Below, piece after piece: positions 11,062-27,053 of a stretch of 64,000 bases of DNA. Numbering within the stretch: position 1 is the stretch's first letter; the number at the start of each line of letters is the position of its first letter. A model generated the notes under the pieces. That model saw only the letters and a list, made by a program, of their open reading frames with translations. It was not told where the DNA came from and ran no database searches. The DNA is from Euglena gracilis (Eukaryota; Euglenida; Euglenophyceae; Euglenales). The position numbers and the translations under genes are program-made. The stretch lies in contig CP154955.1 in the NCBI GenBank assembly GCA_039621445.1, positions 45,097,540 to 45,161,539 on the forward strand. Reading direction: 5' to 3'.

Positions 11062-11342
11062 TTCTTTTTGCAAAGTTTGTGCGTGGTAATGGGGCTTGTT
11101 GTTTTGGCAAACAAATAATGGCATCGACCCTTCAAATGATGCTAGAACTGCCAGGAGACATGAGCCTAATGCCTGAAGCTTCCGGATCATCGATTGAGTC
11201 TTTGTGCCAGGAATACCTGCAATCACAGGTCCCGGAAGTTACCCGTGAGGTCGTCACTTTGCAACCCACGAAGTTGACTCCTGGGCTCGTACCGGCTTCC
11301 ATGCCAAATCAGAGAATTGTTAATTTGGGTCAGTTGGTATGA
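11062..11342 (+). CDS. Candidate exon, unrecognised
   Basis: A plus frame reads GNGACCFGKQIMASTLQMML, ELPGDMSLMPEASGSSIESL and CQEYLQSQVPEVTREVV before a TGA at 11340-11342. Codon use and amphipathic segments look protein-like. The GNGACCF start loosely recalls the OTU-protease cysteine loop but is too short to call. It may belong to the mobile-element debris upstream. Confidence 0.35.
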
Positions 11343-11349
11343 CGAAAGT

Positions 11350-12225
11350 TTTTTTTTTGCATTTTCCTTTTTTTTTTTGATGGTTGTGTGACAAATGTGC
11401 GGCATGCGCGTACATGTGTCAGGAGAAAGAAAGGGCACGGAGAATCCAGGGGCCTCCCAAACAGGTTGTTGTTTCCCTTCCCGTTGTAGCCTGTTTGTTG
11501 ACAACTTTTGGGGGGGGGGGTGAGTATGATTTCAAACCAAGACAAAAAACCACGTTATAATCGTCATTTGACATGAGATGCAAGATGCATAATTAGCATT
11601 TTTTTGAGCAATCCAAAACCTTGGAAATTGTCACTTTTATTGTATGATTTACATGCATTTGGCTTTTTCGAATTTTTTTTTGCCAATTGCACAGGCAAAA
11701 TACAAGTGTATGCAACTGCGCAAACCAACGTGTCATTTCGCAAATCTGCACCACACTGTTTTGGTGGAAAAGAATACATACCCAGGGAGCTTTAGGAGCA
11801 TTTTTTAGCAGTTTTTTTGCACTTTTTTTATACATTTTTTTGCATTTTTTTTTACATTGCATATTTTGATGTGCCTTGTTGCAAATTCCCCAACCACTGA
11901 TTGGTGGAGGTGTGGGGTGGGGATCGAAGCAACTCAGCACCCGAAAAAACCTTCGCATTTTCAGTTTGTGCGGAGTAAATTTTTGCAGTGACTCAAAAAT
12001 AACGAAGCACGTGCGATGCAGCATTTTTAGTGCATTTTCTGTTTGTTTTGCAATTTATTCTTTTTTGAAATGGAAAAGTCTAGCACCATAAGTTGCAGTT
12101 TATGCTTTTTTTTTAATTATAAAAGCATAAAAGTCGTGTACCATAGAAGAGTGAGTCCGCAATGTTTGGAACCAACTCAAAGTACGAGCAATAGTGCAGT
12201 CCTCATTGGCACTGCAGGGACCTTA
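11350..12225. other. Upstream region of BUD23, no gene seen
   Basis: AT-rich, T-tract-rich sequence with short unsupported frames. It presumably holds the BUD23 promoter. No TATA box or other element could be assigned with confidence. Confidence 0.4.
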
Positions 12226-12229
12226 CATC

Positions 12230-12290
12230 ATGTCCCGCCCAGAAATCTTAGCTCCTCCAGAGGTTTATTACAACGATGGTGTGCTGTGTG

Positions 12291-12341
<51 letters not shown>

Positions 12342-15300
12342 CACTACACGTACACTACACTCTACACTACACGTGAGTTTTTGTGTGTGCCGATGTCGAC
12401 CTGTTCTCGCTGAAAAATGCCTAAATATCTTGCCCATTTTCCTGTATATTTTTCACTGAGTGTGCTGGGACAGCGGAGTTTTTTGTTTATTTCCTTAAGG
12501 ACCGCCCTGGTGTGCCCTTGTCCTTGTGTCTTTGTCCTCGTGGTGTGTGTTTGTGCGTTTTTAAATGTTGGACAAATAAATTGTTTGTCAAGTGTGGTTG
12601 TTACAGGAGTTTTCCTTTGAGATTTGGTTTTAATCGGCGATCTTTTGAATGATTCTTCTTGATTTTTCAACGCTGGGCTGAAATAGTTGGCCCATTTTCC
12701 AAATAATGGGTTCTTCTCTGGTTGCCTGATTGGTTGCTGCTGCCCTGATTCGCTGCAGATGAGGCCAACAAGTATATGCAGAACACCCGCATCCAGCGCA
12801 TCCAGACCAGCATGGCAAAGGTGTCCCTGTCCCTCCCGCCACACTGCGTGCCAGAGCTGTCAACTCGGAAGGGACTTTAATTCTGCAGAGAGTTCAGATT
12901 TGATGCCCCTCCCAGATGCGTGCTGTAGTAGCTGTTCGTCAGTTGGATGTCAAGTTTAAATTGTAATCCTGAACCCTGACAACTCGTTCAACACGGAGTG
13001 CAGTGAATTGACAATAATGATAATTCTGTTCGCACAGTTTGACCATTTGTGAGGTGATTTCAAAAGGCGAAGGGTATCTCCGGATGTCCACTGAATTTCA
13101 AGATCTGTGTGGCCAAAAATTCTTGGCACCGGATTTTTTTTTTTAAATATGGGGTCAAAACTTAAAACTGTCTTTTTGAGTCGTTTTTTTTTTTTGCACA
13201 TGTTCATTCGCATTTTATTGCAACGCAGGTGGAATGGGTGTTTTTGGTTATTGTCGGCACCATCTGGAATTCACACATTGTTTCACATTTTCTCCATCTG
13301 GTGGCTCCTAGTGGCGACGTTTCATGTCAGTGAGGCCAAAGCAACGGTTTGAAACGACTGGCAACTCCATTGCACTCCCCTCGCGGTCGGGCTTTGCCTT
13401 GGTTTCCTGCTTTGTTTCGCAGAGGGCGCTGGAGCTGCTGGCACTTCCCAAAGACTGCCCGCCTCTGCTCTTGTTGGACGTTGGCTGCGGGGCCAAGGGG
13501 CCTTTGTCTTCCTTCGGGCGTTGGGTTTGGCGCATGTTTTGGCGGTCAAGCGTGCACGCTTGCACCCACTTTGCTGGCGTGCACGCATGAGGAAACCGTA
13601 AATCGAACCTTGTCGTCATGGGTACCTTCTTTTTGTAGATGCATTTGGAAAAAGCATTGTGCTACCGACCCGCCTTCCGTTTTGTGCATCACAAGTGAGG
13701 GGGGGGGACACAAATGCTTTTTTCCTGTTTTTTTTGCTTTTTTTCGAATTTGGCAAAAATTTGTGTGTTTTGTGCTTTTTTTGTTGTTTTTTTGGCGTCA
13801 CGTTTTTTGAGGGTCTATGTTGCGTCCCCCCCCCCCCCCAAGTCACCGTGCCCCAATTCCCCAAAGGCCTTTGCGTAGGACGGGCCTCAGCGGGCAGGCG
13901 CTGGAGCAAAGCCGGGGCCGAGAGTTGAGTGCCAGCCCCCCCCCCCCCCACGGACCCGCCCACCCCCAGCCTCGCGTTGTGCGGAACCGTCGGCCCCGCC
14001 CCCGAGGGCCACCACTGGGTGGGGTTGGACATCTCCGCGTCCATGCTTCGCCTCGCAGTGGACCGCGGTCTGTCCGGGGGTGTCCGCACGCGACTGTGTG
14101 GGTTTGCCTGTATGTGTGTGTGTGTGTGTACCAGTGTGTTCGTGTGCACGCGCGCGTTTGTATGTTTCTTTGTGTTATGTCTGTTTGCACCCATCCTTGC
14201 TCGTGCATTTTTTCTGTATTTATGCAGTTCGCACATCTGGCTCTCGGCTTTTTTGGAAGGCACGCGGTGAGGTGAGGTAAACCCTCCCCCCAAATAATAC
14301 CCCCCCAAATAATACCCCCCCCCAAATAATACCCCCCCCAAATAATACCCCCCCCCAAATAATACCCCCCCCCAAATAATACCCCCCCCAAATAATACCC
14401 CCCCCCAAATAATATCCCCCCCAAATAATATCCCCCCCCCTCGGGGTCCGACTTCAGCGACTGGGTTAATCCCCCCCACCCCCGGTTTCGGGCCAAAGGC
14501 CCGGATTTTGACCTGAAATTGTAGGTAAAAATCACAATTTCTGACAACAAATTACAAAAAAAATCAATTTTTCTGGACCATCTGACCTCTAAAAAATGGT
14601 GGATTTTATGAGACAGTACAAAAAATGACCCCAATTGGGGGTTTTGGCGCTATTTTGGCTCCTACGGGACTTCAAAAATTTTGGAAAATTTTGGGGTGCT
14701 ATTTACCACGGTCCAGAAGTGACTTCCAGGAACCTGCCTTGAAGCCTCGGGCGCCTTTCACAGCCATCCCAATTCAGATGACAACTCAGGCTTATTTCTC
14801 AGGAACACAGCATATTGGCACTCACCATTCATTTGCTATCCCATTTTCTTCAGAGACAGAAGGCGAACTGATTCAGCGAGATATTGGCGAGGGGTTGCCT
14901 TTCCGTCCTGGTTTGTTGTGCGTGTTTGTGGATGTGCTGGTTTCAATCAAGTATGATTCTTTATTCTCAAAGCAAAGGAATTAACAAATCTGTGGGAAAG
15001 CAAATGCATCAAACTATGCATTTTACTTCGACATCAAATTACATGGCTGTTTTTTTTTTAATGGTTGTGCTTCTCTCTTGAGCTCCCCCTCCCTCCCTCT
15101 CGAGGTGGGCAGCAAGGTGCCAAACCCCCAGTTCCTAAAAATTTCTTTGCTCTCTGCTTCAATCCATGAATGGGCCCGCATTTGTTGCCTCCAAAGGTAT
15201 TTCTTCATCACAAGCTCTGATTTTTGAACCGAGTTTTAACCCACTCAGCTCCTCCGCCAACCCTCCCCCCCCCTCCCTCTGGCCCGCCGCCCAGGCGTGT

Positions 15301-17930
15301 TCGACGGCTGCATCAGCATCTCCGCCCTGCAGTGGCTCTGCAACGCGGACAAGCGGGACCACGTTCCGCAGCGCCGGCTGAAGTGCTTCTTCATGGTCCC
15401 CTCCGCCTTGTCCCCAGCCCCACCCAGAGGGCTCACCCACTCCGTCATGACGGGAGGGGCTCTGGTCGGGAATGATGGGGCTGCCGGCCTCGCCTTGGTT
15501 TCCCAGTGTGTGACGGCAAAAGACTGGCGGCGGCAATGTGGTCTTTGGGTGCTCTCTCTCTGGATAGGAATTTGTACGATTGAAGACAGAGGCGGCGGCT
15601 GAATAGCAGCATTTGATAAACCCCCCAATAAGTGCGCAGTGCCCTAATTGTGCGCAGTGCCCTAATAAGTGCCCCCCAAAGGTCCGAAACTACCTCCCTA
15701 AAAAGTGCGCACCTTCCCAAAGGAGAAATCATTGTCACATCTCTGGTCGTCTTTAAATGTGCACACCCGTGCACTTATTAGGGGGGGTTTACTATTTTGC
15801 TTTGCATTTGCCAACAGCCTCGTTGGGGATCGAAGCGTCCACATCCTCAGGGGTCACAGCTGAGCCAGGTCAGTTTGCAGGAGGGCATTCTTTTCATCCC
15901 TCATCCCCTCCTTTCTCTCCCCCCCGCTCCCCGCAGTCTCTGTTCGCGTGCCTGCGCCGCGGGGCCCGCGCGGTATTCCAGTTCTACCCCGCCAACAAGC
16001 AACAGCTGGATATGATTGTCCGCTCCAGCGAGCGGTGTGGATTGCCCCCGGCTGCACCGCGCGGACCCTAATCAGGTCACGCATTTCCAGTTTTTAGGTA
16101 AGAAATCCTTTTGGCGCCTTGGGCGCCAACGGAATTTCTGTGTATGCAGTGTGATAGTCGGCTCCCCCAACCTGGGACCTTCCCGCCCAGCCCTGTTGCT
16201 CCCAAGGATTTTTCCTGCAGTGGGTTGGACATGGCGCAGAAGTAAATTGCCATAGAGTTGTACGCTGACCATGTGAAAATGGCTGCCGTCTTTGTCTCCA
16301 GGACACAAAAAGGGTAGATATAAAAGGTTCGGGAAGGGGGTCTTGTATCAGTTGCACCACCGTAACTCCCTGATTTCATGCCACGTCACATCAAGTCCCC
16401 TCAAGTCGTGTAACGTCACATTGTGATTTGTCACATCACGTCCTGGCAGGTCAGGCTTCACGGGCGGTCTCGTGGTGGACTTCCCCCACTCCACCCGGGC
16501 GAAGAAGTATTTCCTCGTGCTGTTTGCAGGCCCCGCCAGCGCCTTCACCGTGCCCAAGGCTAAGACTGGCGAGGTCCACTATCGTAAAGCCAGCTAGGCC
16601 TGCCCTCTCTTAATGCAAGACAAACGACTTGAGTATTGTCATCAAAGAATGTGAGGAGCGATGAGGGCCCTATGCCTGACAGTTGTTGAGCTGCCCAAGC
16701 ACCATTTCACCACTGACTGACTTTTTGTGCAAGTGGACAATGGCCCCCTCCCAGGGAAATTCGGCCTCATCCCTCGTTTGGGAGTCTTGCCAGCCAGTTT
16801 CAGTTATTTTCCAGCTGCCCGAAGGGCACCTGTACATTAATGTGCTTTTGGCTTTGGGAGATGCAAAAATGGGTTAAAATTGGGTGAGGTTATAAATGGG
16901 CTGCCAACCTCAAATTTGGCGTCAATTTTTATTTTCCTCGTAATTGACAGCTTCTAAGTTTTTTTTCAGTATATTTTTTTTGAATTGACCTGGACCCCTG
17001 GTCAGGCCCATTTCCAGCCGGGGGATCTACATGGGGGGAGGGGGAGGTCAGCCAGCCGCCTTTCCCACCCAGCCCGAATTTCCCAGCCTCTGTACTGAAC
17101 CCTCTGGGGGGGGGGTCGCTGACCGATCCTGCTCTCTCCCCCGGGGGTCGATACGCAATGGTATGGTGTGGACCACCGCGCCGTGCGCTAAACCGTGTCT
17201 TCTGCTCCCCCGCAGAACGCAGCCGACGAGGACAACTCCGACGAGGAGGACGAGGAGGAGAGCGAGGAGGGCAGCTCTGCCGCCTCCATGGACGAGGATG
17301 AGGACGAGGGGAAGGGGCCGAGGGCGGGCCGGACGGAGTTCGACACCGCGGGCGGGGACCTCTACACCTCCAAGAAGAGCGTCCACATCACCGAGCGCCA
17401 GAAGAAGGGCAAGAAATCCAGTGTGCCTGTCCACAATGATTCTATTCTATGACTCCATGCGACTGATATGCATGTTTCCCCAAGCTTACAGCCAAGGACA
17501 GGAACGGCAACGAATCTGCTTCGTGAACGCTAACGAAATTTGCATAGCTGAGATGAACAAGGACAGGAATGCATTTGCTCCTTTTTTTTTTGAGCTCTTC
17601 TCCGCTGCCTGCCACCACATGCCAAACATTCCATTCCCTCTTTTTTCCCGATGTCTTCCCGGGTGGCTGAACCTTGTCCCCTGCCTTCCTGCTTCTTCTT
17701 CCCGTCGGCATGTGTTCGGCACCGCTGTGCACCTTTCTTTTGTGGCCCAGGGCCATCCCCGCACGGTTTACATTTGCCTTCGTCCGCGGCCTCTGTTGTT
17801 GCCCCCAGAGAAGATGCCCCTCAGCCGGCGAGAGTGGGTCCTGTGGAAGAAGGAGCAGCTCCGCAGCAAAGGCAAACGGACCGCCAACAATTCCAAGTAC
17901 ACCGCCCGGAAGCGCAAGGAGCGCTTCTGA
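12230..17930 (+). CDS. BUD23: 18S rRNA (guanine-N7) methyltransferase BUD23, 11 exons
   Basis: Bud23, with its partner Trm112, methylates N7 of a guanine in the 18S rRNA P-site region during 40S maturation. Exons: 12230-12278, 12759-12820, 13423-13490, 13879 to about 13915, about 14004-14067, 14854-14910, 15295-15395, 15937-16034, 16450-16573, 17216-17420 and 17809-17930. The start [16 protein letters not shown] is the conserved Bud23 N-terminus. The SAM-binding loop [14 protein letters not shown] spans exons 3-4 and [15 protein letters not shown] follows. Exon 6 encodes [20 protein letters not shown], exon 7 [18 protein letters not shown], exon 8 [17 protein letters not shown] and exon 9 [20 protein letters not shown]. 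Exon 10 carries an acidic insert longer than usual. Exon 11 is the basic tail ending [12 protein letters not shown] and a TGA. Total is about 330 residues against about 280 in human and yeast. Phases agree at every junction except exons 3-4 and 4-5, where the splice sites are unclear. Confidence 0.96.
12298..12336. repeat. (CT)n microsatellite in BUD23 intron 1
   Basis: About 19 CT units lie 20 bp downstream of the exon 1 donor. Confidence 0.95.
12410..12507. repeat. Truncated family J element in BUD23 intron 1
   Basis: The tract matches the right-hand 95 bp of the complete element at 46205-46509. Shared blocks are TTGCCCATTTTCCT, GAGTGTGCTGGGACAGC and the terminal CTTAAGGACCGCCCTG. The left half is missing or replaced by the CT tract, so this is an older, decayed copy of an introner family. 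Confidence 0.8.
14275..14712. repeat. Repeat family C with AAATAATACCCCCC array, BUD23 intron 5
   Basis: Roughly ten tandem units of about 16-18 bp (AAATAATACCCCCCCC) occupy 14290-14440. They are followed by a segment (about 14560-14700) reading from CTGGACCATCTGACCT to GGGACTTCAAAAATTTTGG. That segment recurs at 18310-18455. The ends read GGTAAACCC and TATTTACC, a weak inverted repeat. Confidence 0.75.
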
Positions 17931-18304
17931 CCGCTGCCCCGACCCCTCACCCCCCCTCCTGCCCCAACCCTCCCATCCCCCTTCTCCGCCCTGTCGCAGT
18001 GCCACTTTGCTCTTTGGTGGGCGTGTCTCGTGGCTGGCCTGACTGGCCTGTTGTCATTTCCCCTAACTACAAACCGTTCCCCCTATACCCACAAACCGTT
18101 CCCCGCTTTGTTGTGTTAAATGCGACCCAATGAAAGCAGAAGGGTTCACCATCGCGAATTGTTGTGTGGACTTAGGAAAAAGGGCGCTAATCAATTTTTA
18201 CAATGTTGGAATGCCTGGCATTGTCATAGTAAATATTTATGGACCTTTCCGTCTGTGTATCTGTTTGTCTGTCTATCTCTCCGTCCATCCATCCGTCCAT
18301 CCAT
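17931..18304. other. BUD23 3' flank
   Basis: Pyrimidine-rich sequence follows the stop codon, with CTGTCTAT/CCATCCAT simple repeats at 18250-18310. No AATAAA-type signal is obvious near the stop codon. Confidence 0.4.
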
Positions 18305-18545
18305 CGATCTATCCAGCTAAAAATCGATTTTCTGAACCATCTGGCCTTCAAAAATGCTAAATTTTGTGAGAAAGGCAAGAAATGACCCCAAGGCAGGTTT
18401 TGGGTGCTGTTTTGGTCTTATGGGACTTCAAAAAAAATTCGACAATTTTGGCACCTCCCCCAAATAATCCCTAAACATTTGGGCCGGGACTTCGGGCAAA
18501 AAGTTAATACCCCGGGGGTATTATTTGGGAAGGGGTTTGGCATCT
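18305..18545. repeat. Repeat family C, copy 2
   Basis: Shares CTGAACCATCTGGCCTTCAA, a GGTGCTGTTTTGG block and GGGACTTCAAAAAA with 14560-14700. It ends in CCCCCAAATAAT...GGTATTATTTGGG, a palindromic version of the family C tandem unit. Confidence 0.75.
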
Positions 18546-18904
18546 TTCTATCAATCTGTTTATCTGACACTGCTGGTGTGTTGACCAACTTGATACTTGC
18601 TCTCAAAATAATTGCTCTCAAAATCGCTATCAATGACCAACGGACCAAAAACACCAATATATTTCAACATTGCATCTTCATGGGAAGTAATTGCAATGGC
18701 CCTTCCTGACTGGAATATATGGACACCACGATCTTATCCAGTACACTGCCGGTGTGATTTTCATAATTTTTTTGTTCGGCCCATCAAGCAATCATCGGCG
18801 GACGGATTTGGTCGGAGGACAATTGGAGAACGGTGATGCCATCGTGCATTATGCAATGCACGATGCAATGCAGCCAAAATTTTTGAAGCACCCATGCAGG
18901 CGTG

Positions 18905-18947
<43 letters not shown>

Positions 18948-18948
18948 A

Positions 18949-18996
<48 letters not shown>

Positions 18997-19195
18997 TGCG
19001 AGAGTGCTGTATTTTTCCTGCCTTCTGCATGAAAGGGATATATTCTATCAATGGAGGGGAACCATGTTCGGCCAGGAAGCAGTTGCCATGACACATTGAT
19101 CAGGCCGGGGGTGGACCGAGTGCCAATTTCGCCCCCCCCCCCATCCCGTGAGTGCCATGGTGTAGCGTAAGAAAATCTGACCTCACTCCTTAGGG
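18546..19195. other. Intergenic tract with (GT)n, no gene seen
   Basis: Mostly AT-rich. 18905-18992 is a (GT)n microsatellite with one TTTGCATGTT interruption. No exon is supported. Confidence 0.6.
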
Positions 19196-19330
19196 TCCAG
19201 CCAGCCAGCAGCCTTTTTCCAGCCAGCCCAAAGTTTCCAGCCTCTGGGCTGGACTCCCCCCGGGGGTCGTTAAAACCACACAGCAAACCGGGCCAGAAGC
19301 GAAGTTAACGCCGGCTACAAGGGGGGCGTT
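19196..19330. repeat. Dispersed repeat family L
   Basis: It contains CAGCCAGCAGCCTTTTTCCA and CCAGCCTCTG blocks that recur near 17045-17105. The segment CAGCAAACCGGGCCAGAAGC plus GAAGTTAACGCCGGC (19281-19315) recurs in reverse complement at 32801-32835 with a few mismatches. No coding function. Confidence 0.6.
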
Positions 19331-19410
19331 AAAAACGCCCCGGCGGGTGCACACAGTGTATTGTGGCTGTGGTATGGGGTCCATCGCAGGGTCCCCTCCC
19401 CTCCCAATGG

Positions 19411-23744
<4,334 letters not shown>

Positions 23745-23749
23745 AACTC

Positions 23750-24300
23750 TTAAACAAACATGCAACCAGGCACAAAGAGAAATATGATCACGTGCAAATA
23801 CTGCCTATCTGCGAAGCCTCACGGGAGGCAGTGCCTACCGGCTGGGCTGGAATTGAGGTGCAGTTGTCCTCACAGCGCGCAGACCAGCTGTTCTTGTGAT
23901 GCTCACACCGTTCTGCGGTTGTCTCACCCTTCCGGCCACCCCGAAACCAGCAGCCCGTTTTCTCAACCTGGCCTGCTGATCGACTCCTGCACTGCCGAAG
24001 GAACTTGATGGCACTGCCCAGTAAATAGTGCGTGCTTTTGGGGCCTCTTTCTCAGACCGAAATGACGAAATGACGTTTGCGCCTCCACCCATCACTCATC
24101 CCCGTTTGTATGTTGTCTTCGGTTCCTGTGGCCCTTTGGCTTCAGCGTTTTTGTAACGGAATCCAGTAGTGTCATTTGTTAATGGCAAGACTCTTTTGAG
24201 CGCAGGCATTCATGAGGGTTGTGGCATTGCGAAAAAAGCGTCGCAGGGTGTTGTTTCAGCCAGAAGCGACCTCCATGCATTCCTTCCCTGTCCCCGCTGC
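23750..24300. other. Intergenic or intron, no gene seen
   Basis: Mixed-composition sequence with several short frames and no supported exon. Confidence 0.4.
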
Positions 24301-24301
24301 A

Positions 24302-24511
24302 GCCGGTTCATGCGACCTCCGCCACCCCGTGATGGACCATCTGCAACGCCTCCTCAACCATGAGAGACCGGCCGAGCCCGCCCCCACGAGGGACGACAGC
24401 CAGGGACATGCCGGACGGTTAGGCACAGCAGGAACACACCAACTTCACAGCTTCAACTCAGAAAACTGGACCGATTCAGTACAGGGGCTGAGAAGCTTCT
24501 TAATGATTTGA
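24302..24511 (+). CDS. Candidate exon, unrecognised
   Basis: After a good acceptor (CCGCTGCAG) the plus frame reads HPVMDHLQRLLNHERPAEPA, then a hydrophilic stretch to TGA at 24509-24511. It could be a last exon of the preceding gene or part of another. A possible poly(A) signal, AATAAA, lies at about 24803. Confidence 0.3.
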   Translation, partial: AGSCDLRHPVMDHLQRLLNHERPAEPAPTRDDSQGHAGRLGTAGTHQLHSFNSENWTDSVQGLRSFLMI

Positions 24512-25218
24512 TTGAAGAATCCTTCACGGCTATTAGAGGCGGCAAGCGATTGGAGGTGGGCAGGCATTTTCCAGACCTTCCAATCCAAGCTGGCTGTCAA
24601 TGGGTGTTTTGTTGTTGGGTGCCGAAAAGGCGTCTTCCGGTCGCTCTGGGCCTCCCTGATCCCGCATCCTCGAGCCCAAGTGCCCTCACGCCACAGTTGC
24701 TGGCAGCCGATCCACTGTGCAGAAAGGGCATCAGACGGGACAGAAAACGATGTATTGATAATTCATTGAGCACCCCTTCTTTCATATAACAACATTTGTT
24801 TGAATAAATTTGCAGTCACGGTTTTTTTTTAATCTTTAAGCAGCATTTAATGGGCACAGAGTTGCGAACTCTCATTTGGGTTTGGAGAGACGTCAGAAAT
24901 GATTCCTTTTAGTTTTTTTTAGCAGCATGGACGATTTCTTTCTGTTTTAAGTTTTTCAAGTTTTAGTTTTTTTCCAGTTACTCGCCCTGTGCAGGCGAAT
25001 TGTGACCATGAACCTGTTCAGTAGATTGTGCAAGTCCGTTGCGCGCACCAAAGCGCGTGAGATGTGGTCGTGTTGAGTGCATTTTTATTCCTGGTAAGTG
25101 TGTATTTTCCGAGTTTCGGGTGAAAAGAACACGTGAAATGTCCAAATTGGATCAGTTCAGGATTTGTGCACCTTTTCCTCGTGAAAGTCACAGCGGATCG
25201 ACACAGTCCGTCACCGCG

Positions 25219-25290
25219 GCATTCCAGATGCTCCTCCCCGATGGACAGTCCAAGGGACTGTCGGCGACGCAGCGGCTGCCTGGTCGCCAG
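25219..25290 (+). CDS. Candidate exon (MLLPDGQSKGLSATQRLPGRQ)
   Basis: A short open tract lies between an AG (CATTCCAG) and a strong donor (CAG^GTGAGG). It encodes MLLPDGQSKGLSATQRLPGR and one more Gln. No family is recognised; it may be a first exon or an internal one. Confidence 0.35.
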
Positions 25291-25329
25291 GTGAGGTGGG
25301 TTTGAGGGCGGCGGTGACTGCCACAACAA

Positions 25330-25565
25330 ATGGCCCCAGAGCCCCTCCCATCAGCCCCTTGCCCCCGCCCCAATCCACCCCGGGAGGGTCGGCCCCCGGC
25401 CCCCCCGGCCCCCGACCGCCGCTCGGGGCCTGGCGGGCCGGCCCCCCCACCCTCCCCCGGCCGCCCTCCCCGCTGCAGCCCAGCCGGCTGCCCCCCACGA
25501 CGGACAGCCCGGCGAAGCCACCGCCGCCCGAGACGGGGCCTGGCACGCCCCAGTTCCGGGCAGGG
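25330..25565 (+). CDS. Candidate Pro-rich exon
   Basis: A very GC-rich island remains open in plus frames, with translations dominated by Pro, Arg, Gly and Ala. It could encode a disordered linker. The frame cannot be chosen securely, and the minus strand is open too. Confidence 0.25.
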
Positions 25566-25619
25566 CTTGTTGGTTGGGAGGGGGTGGGGGTTTTTGCTGC
25601 GGCCGGCCAAACTCGCTCT

Positions 25620-26100
25620 TCAACCTTTTTGGTGCCGTCTTTTGCAATTGCTCAAGTTTCATAGATTCTGACTTCTCAGGGTTTGGGGCCATGTTGTTGA
25701 ACTCCTGGCTAGACCCCGTCACTCCGTATTTGAATTGCTACCATTTTCAGGCAGGCTGTCACATCACTCCATTTATGTGGAGACTCTGCAAATATAAAAT
25801 ACATTATCATTTTCCACACTTCTGCGGACCGCTTGCACAATTGCGCAGACGGACCATTTCAAATCCAACCAACAACTTCCTATGCCATCTTTTTTGGAGC
25901 TGAAAATTTATGTCAAGGAATTCTGGTATTTCCACTTTGTGTTCTTGTGTTGCTGGATACCTAACAAATATTGCTGGAATTGTCTGGAAATTTCCGAATA
26001 TTGCTGGAATTGTCCATTTGCACATTTGCTCAAATCAACAATTCAACCGATTCATTTGCTTTATTCTGCAAGCGGTCCAATACTGATAAAAATTTTAATT
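25620..26100. mobile_element. Family H fragment, copy 3
   Basis: The block from AACAACTTCCTATGCCATC to TTTTTTGGAGCTGAAAAT (about 25868-25910), followed by CACTTTGTGTTCTTGTG, matches the homologous parts of the copies at 7370-7450 and 55130-55210. The reading frame is not preserved. Confidence 0.5.
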
Positions 26101-26760
26101 GATTTAATTTTTGCTTCTCCTACCCCACACCACCTGTGTTTGTCATGAAAAAAAATCTCTGCCTCGAAAGGGTGATGGCTGCTGAGCACATGAGCGCTGG
26201 CAGGCTGGACTTCCTCCTTAAGCGTGGGCTTAGGGTTAGGGTGAGAGTGAGGGTTTATTCAGCAGGCGTTGGTTTTTCAGTTTTTTTTTTTAACAGATGA
26301 GATCCATTTTTTTAGGCTTTTTTTCGCATTTAAAGGACTCTGTCATGTCCCCCCCCCCCGCCAACGGCCTCTGTGGGCAGCAATTGCAGGAGCTGCTAGG
26401 CTCTTCAGTGGGTCGGATGCGACTTGAATATCTGCTACGACCAGAGACTGAACAGTGACCTCCTCTTCCTCAACCATTGCTTATTTGCAGAGGGTTTTGT
26501 GTTTACTTTGTTTTCAGCGTCCTACAACCGCAAAAATTATTAAGATATATATTATCTTTTATTAAGCTGTCGTTTTTCATATGAATGTATTATGCAAAAT
26601 TTATGTTGTTTTGATATTTGGAGGTTTCGTTTTACGCGAGTACTGTATACAATCGTCCTGCTTCACAGAGTCCTGCAAAATTTTCTGGGTTCGCTTCAGG
26701 TCTTCGTTTTGCCACGGCATGTTTCCTTCTGATTTTCTTTTCGTTTCTGGACTTCCACCT
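26101..26760. other. No recognisable gene
   Basis: AT-rich sequence. It contains a short TTAGGGTTAGGG at 26228-26240 and a poly-C run at 26350-26359. No exon is supported. Confidence 0.4.
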
Positions 26761-26774
26761 CCGTCCCTGCGCTT

Positions 26775-27010
26775 CGAGTGGCCGACGGAGACGTCGCCCG
26801 CGCCGTGGACATCCACTTCGCCACCACCACCGCCCCCGCCGCCTCCTCCTCCGTGCCGCCCCCCAGCGGCCGCGACCCTTCGGGGCCCTCCCCGCCCCCT
26901 CCCCCCGCCGTGCCCGCCAGCCCCCCCTCCAGCACCGGTGGAGGCGCGGGCTGGAGCGAGGTCCCCCCCGCTGCACTGGGGCCGCGGCATCCAGGGCCCC
27001 CCCTTTAAAG
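26775..27010 (+). CDS. Candidate exon with UBA-like helix and Pro-rich tail
   Basis: One plus frame reads VADGDVARAVDIHFATTTAP, then a Ser/Pro-rich linker and GAGWSEVPPAALGPRHPGPP. The D-V-x-R-A-V-D-x-H-F core resembles the third helix of UBA/CUE-like domains, but only that helix is visible. It could be a 5' exon of the 2H-like gene downstream; this was not proven by phase. Confidence 0.35.
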
Positions 27011-27053
27011 TTCCTCCTCCTGTCACCACAATAAGCAGGTTCTTGTTTTGGAA

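Noticed and set aside
11062-11342. OTU cysteine protease from the motif GNGACCF
   Set aside because: Only one short motif matches; no His or flanking helix pattern could be found.
13616-14634. Minus-strand frames of 260-290 codons rich in GGGIIWGG
   Set aside because: They translate the AAATAATACCCCCC array in BUD23 intron 5 and overlap certain plus-strand exons.
26228-26242. TTAGGGTTAGGG, telomere-like
   Set aside because: Only two units, internal, and surrounded by ordinary sequence; expected by chance in T/G-rich DNA.
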